A stretch of DNA of 64,000 nucleotides from Enterococcus mundtii (lineage in GTDB: Bacteria; Bacillota; Bacilli; Lactobacillales; Enterococcaceae), in contig NZ_CP018061.1 of NCBI RefSeq assembly GCF_002813755.1, positions 1 through 64,000 of the forward strand, written 5' to 3'. The position numbers and the translations under genes are program-made. The stretch's first letter is position 1. Each line of letters begins with the position of its first letter. The notes below the pieces were generated by a model. That model did no database searches. It saw only the letters and a program-made list of their open reading frames with translations, and was not told the origin of the DNA. Below, piece by piece: positions 63,671-64,000 of the stretch.

Positions 63671-64000
63671 TTCGGACAACCTTTCGACTTCCCCTACTTT
63701 CACCACGAACTTAGTCGGAGGATATAATAAAGCGGAAGTTGATTCTTTTTTGGAAAAGCTCAAGGCTGAACAGGAAGCAAAGAATCATAGGATTCAAGAG
63801 CTAATACGTGAGAACGCAAAGAAAACAACTGAATTAATCAATTTGATCCAAGCAAATGCCACTGTTTCTTCTATATTAAAAGAAAAAATGTCTAAGATAA
63901 AGGTGTTAGAAGGGGCTTCCCCATCCAAACAGACTGAAAAGTTAACGGATGCGATTCAAATCACCCAAGCAAAAGAAGCGCTATCTATTGAAAAAGAAAG
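63657..64000 (+). CDS. second DivIVA-like protein, cut by the window end
   Basis: Partial. ATG 63657 overlaps the previous stop by 14 bases (GTG 63663 is an alternative start). The frame is open to the last base. It begins MGVNSSDNLSTSPTFTTNLV and continues GGYNKAEVDSFLEKLKAEQE, a second DivIVA-type motif (GYNK.EVDSFL), then charged coiled coil (ELIRENAKKTTELINLIQ). It is like the preceding gene but with a longer polar start. Two successive DivIVA-like genes behind a hydrolase are unusual. The length is unknown because the window stops here. Confidence 0.75.
   Translation, partial: MGVNSSDNLSTSPTFTTNLVGGYNKAEVDSFLEKLKAEQEAKNHRIQELIRENAKKTTELINLIQANATVSSILKEKMSKIKVLEGASPSKQTEKLTDAIQITQAKEALSIEKE

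Overview
The window is low-GC Gram-positive DNA and reads as a Lactobacillales chromosome, most likely Enterococcus. This is inferred from protein flavour (PepA, HtrA/RlmH pair, many PRD/PTS loci, IS256-type element, LXG effector, LPxTG pili). I cannot name the species from sequence alone. No rRNA or tRNA gene was seen.

Region by region: 0-3.7 kb holds broken versions of a PH-domain protein, succinate-semialdehyde dehydrogenase and a GT2 glycosyltransferase. Almost every lesion is a one-base change inside a homopolymer, so sequencing error is a serious alternative to real decay. 3.8-9.5 kb is core-like: a PepSY-like protein, PepA, thioredoxin, UspA (frameshifted), a YtpR tRNA-binding protein, HtrA and RlmH, with a dense DnaA-box cluster between the last two. 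9.5-17.9 kb is accessory: a damaged DUF1456 gene, an orphan protein, a ketopantoate-reductase-like gene plus EIIC-like membrane gene, a DUF998 gene cut by a decayed IS256-family element, GlsB, Ohr, an anchored beta-propeller-like protein and an HsdS fragment. 18.4-23 kb is a type VII secretion effector island: a DUF3958 helper, an LXG effector with a glycine-rich hydrophobic C-terminus, two paralogous membrane proteins (likely immunity, one frameshifted), DUF4176 and a DUF443-like protein. 23.3-27.3 kb holds a Tim44-like protein, a large polytopic membrane protein and SstT.

27.5-43.2 kb is a sugar-uptake block. It has two ascorbate-type PTS operons, each led by a PRD regulator: one with separate EIIA/B/C and a SIS isomerase, the other with EIIA fused to the regulator and with EIIB, EIIC, a TPR-like protein, a class II aldolase and a P-loop kinase. 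A beta-glucoside operon (RAT/terminator switch, BglP, GH1 enzyme, LicT) follows. 43.7-45.7 kb carries an intact second copy of the reductase/EIIC-like pair, then TruA, an MsrA with an N-terminal extension and an aldo/keto reductase.

49.0-60.9 kb is a minus-strand pilus locus: an Rgg-type regulator, then major pilin, a 1631-residue adhesin, a minor pilin, a polypeptide with two complete sortase domains, a small membrane protein, a signal peptidase I and an acidic protein. 61.4-64 kb holds a secreted GH73+M23 wall hydrolase followed by two DivIVA-like coiled-coil genes, the last cut by the window end.

The strongest candidates for something new are the double-sortase polypeptide, the modular T7SS effector/immunity island, and the PTS operon whose only EIIA lies inside its regulator.
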